Of a stretch of 13,469 bases of DNA, positions 12,020 through 13,469 are shown one piece after another. Every line of letters begins with the position of its first letter. Position 1 is the first letter of the stretch. The position numbers and the translations under genes are program-made. The notes beneath the pieces were generated by a model that saw nothing but the letters and a program-made list of their open reading frames with translations, searched no databases and was not told where the DNA came from. The stretch is from an uncultured Campylobacter sp. (GTDB lineage Bacteria > Campylobacterota > Campylobacteria > Campylobacterales > Campylobacteraceae), in the NCBI RefSeq assembly GCF_938045405.1, contig NZ_CALIMW010000249.1, forward strand, positions 1 to 13,469, read 5' to 3'.

Positions 12020-13469
12020 TATCTGTCTCCAAACGATATATCGATATTGATCTTAAAGTCCTTCAGCGCGTCTTTGGCGTCCTTGCTGCCCGCAAATTTC
12101 TCGATCGTGTTTGCGATGCCCGCTTCCAGATCATCGCGCAGTTTGGTTTTCAGCTCCTCGGCGCTCGGTTTTTTACCGTGCTCGTTACGCAGCGGCTCGC
12201 TTTTGGCGCTGGGCTCTAACTCGCTTGCCATAAGGCTGGCAAACTCCGCCGCAGCCGAAGCGGCAAGCTCATTCGGCATAGCTTGTGCGCCAAATTTCAT
12301 CTCATTTACCTGCTCGGACGTACCAAATTTAGGAGATTTAAATTCGGTGCGCTCCGAAGGCTTTGATATAGGCTTTGAAGCATTAAATTTTATCTGCTGC
12401 GCGGCGCTCTTTGCGGGCTTACCGGATTTAAATTGCTCGCTATCTGCGGAGCTTGCGGCAAACGAGTTTGCAAAATCGCCCTCCATAGCGCGCAAAAATC
12501 CGTCCGCAAACCCGCCGGCAACGCTATCAGCTTGTTCTCTTTGCTTCGGTAAATCTGAGGCATCTAATATGTGCGGCAAGTTTAGCTCCGAAAAATTCGG
12601 CGCAGGAGTAGAATTTGTAGTCCTGATATTGCTAGAATTTGCAGAAGCTGCAAAATTCGCGGAAGCTGCAAAATTCGCGCCAATTGAATTCCATGTTTCA
12701 TTATGAGTAGACATAGGCGTATTCTGTGCAAGTCCGCCGGTAAATTCCATGCTTTGAAACGGAACGGCGTTATAAAGATTTTCACGAGGTATATCGCCCG
12801 CACCCGCTAACGCAATCGGCGTATCTGAAGCGACCTCGTATTGAGACGAAATTTGCGTCTTTTGAGAATCCGTAGCCGCTTTATTTTTATCATGCGCAGA
12901 TCTTTTATCCTCTTTTTCATCGGAAGCAAACGCAGCCGCGGCAAAATTATCATATCCGCCAAACTCCTCCACGGGCATGCCAGCGCTATCGAAAAGCCTG
13001 GAAAAATCCATATCAAATCCACTGTTAACAGACGCGCCAGCTGCATCTTGCACTACTTGCGAGGCAGAATTTTTTTCATCTGTTTTATAGGCAAATGAGC
13101 CGTCTGATTCATGCTGTTTAAGCGTAACATCCACAGAGTCTTTCGCTTCCTCTAGATTAGGCGCAGCGTCTGCCTTTTTTTCAACGGCAATTTCATTAGA
13201 GCTGCCAGCTCTTTGCGGCTCGTCTTGCTGCGCAAGCGGTAAAGTTTCGCTTGCCCGTGTGGCGGGAATTTCATCTTCTGTCTGCGATTTATTTGTTTTG
13301 AAATTCTTAGGATTTTCATCATCTAGCGCCGCTAGAGCTATCGGAGCGTCATCCTTTGCGAGCGAAATTTCATCTTGAGGCGCGTGATTACTTTCGGCGG
13401 GTTCGTTTGTGCCGATACTATTTAACGGCACATCCTCAGGGATATCGCTAGCAGCTAAGTTTAGAGGCA
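12019..13469 (-). CDS. Acidic low-complexity protein, 5' end outside the window
   Basis: An Ala/Ser/Asp/Glu/Asn-rich protein of at least 483 residues with little globular sequence. The frame is open to the window edge: upstream of the GTG at 13431 it still reads PLNLAASDIPED without a stop. The true start is therefore beyond 13469 and the GTG is probably internal. The C-terminal about 50 residues (ELKTKLRDDLEAGIANTIEKF, then LKDFKINIDISFGDR) look like the only folded, conserved part. By position, directly before gmk, tatA and argS, it corresponds to the 'highly acidic protein' gene that follows fliR in C. jejuni. Its function is unknown. An exact 18-base tandem repeat at 12644-12679 duplicates six residues (FAASAN). 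The gene ends in TAG overlapping gmk by one base. Confidence 0.8.
   Translation of the reverse strand, partial: PLNLAASDIPEDVPLNSIGTNEPAESNHAPQDEISLAKDDAPIALAALDDENPKNFKTNKSQTEDEIPATRASETLPLAQQDEPQRAGSSNEIAVEKKADAAPNLEEAKDSVDVTLKQHESDGSFAYKTDEKNSASQVVQDAAGASVNSGFDMDFSRLFDSAGMPVEEFGGYDNFAAAAFASDEKEDKRSAHDKNKAATDSQKTQISSQYEVASDTPIALAGAGDIPRENLYNAVPFQSMEFTGGLAQNTPMSTHNETWNSIGANFAASANFAASANSSNIRTTNSTPAPNFSELNLPHILDASDLPKQREQADSVAGGFADGFLRAMEGDFANSFAASSADSEQFKSGKPAKSAAQQIKFNASKPISKPSERTEFKSPKFGTSEQVNEMKFGAQAMPNELAASAAAEFASLMASELEPSAKSEPLRNEHGKKPSAEELKTKLRDDLEAGIANTIEKFAGSKDAKDALKDFKINIDISFGDR
12644..12679. repeat. Exact 18-base tandem repeat, two copies
   Basis: GAAGCTGCAAAATTCGCG occurs at 12644-12661 and again at 12662-12679 without mismatch. 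The length is a multiple of three, so the acidic protein reading frame is kept and six residues are duplicated. Slipped-strand copy-number variation is possible here. Confidence 0.85.

Noticed and set aside
11861..12706. A 281-codon open frame on the plus strand opposite gmk and the acidic protein gene
   Set aside because: It is the mirror of Ala/Ser-rich coding sequence, spans two genes with strong evidence on the other strand, and has no recognisable domain.
13429..13431. GTG at 13431 as the start of the acidic protein gene
   Set aside because: The frame stays open to the window edge with similar amino-acid content, and no Shine-Dalgarno sequence is properly placed. The gene is cut by the window.

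Overview
The window looks like a chromosomal segment of a campylobacterium (genus Campylobacter or a close relative). The right third carries, on the minus strand, an acidic low-complexity protein gene, gmk, tatA and argS. From memory this matches Campylobacter jejuni, where the acidic protein, gmk, tatA and argS genes follow fliR. The mixture of GC-rich coding sequence and AATTTT-rich spacers suggests a higher-GC oral species such as C. gracilis. That species guess is inference, not a measured match.

Layout. (1) 84-1849, minus: an AT-rich DUF4209-family gene split by a frameshift into a 5' half and a 3' half, followed upstream by a small unknown gene (1877-2149, minus). (2) 2325-5249, plus: three GC-richer genes of YwqG/DUF1963, SMI1/KNR4 (SUKH) and apparent DUF4299 type. 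Each has its own good ribosome-binding site, and long spacers separate them. Such families are common as immunity or accessory proteins around polymorphic toxins, but no toxin gene is visible here. (3) 5250-5641: a gene-poor spacer full of palindromes and a tandem repeat, with a 49-codon open frame that may be a gene remnant. (4) 5642-7686: a low-GC four-helix membrane protein (plus), a DUF3137 membrane protein (minus) and a small two-helix membrane protein (minus, TTG start). (5) 8155-8937, minus: an exported Sel1-repeat, cysteine-rich protein of the Hcp type. (6) 9377-13469, minus: the housekeeping run argS, tatA, gmk and the acidic protein. Gaps are 5 and 10 bases and there is one 1-base stop/start overlap, so this is very probably one operon. 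The acidic protein gene runs off the window edge.

The housekeeping operon supplies translation (ArgRS), nucleotide metabolism (guanylate kinase) and protein export (TatA). The rest is accessory DNA with variable base composition, immunity-type proteins and a broken gene, which reads like a hypervariable island next to argS.

Three things stand out. A dispersed family of AATTTT-type imperfect palindromes with an AGCGATA-like core lies in several spacers. ArgRS carries an extra in-frame Ser/Asn/Ala-rich insert of roughly 65-70 residues just before the HIGH motif, and its DNA resembles those spacer repeats. Promoter and leader modules are shared between otherwise unrelated immunity-like genes.
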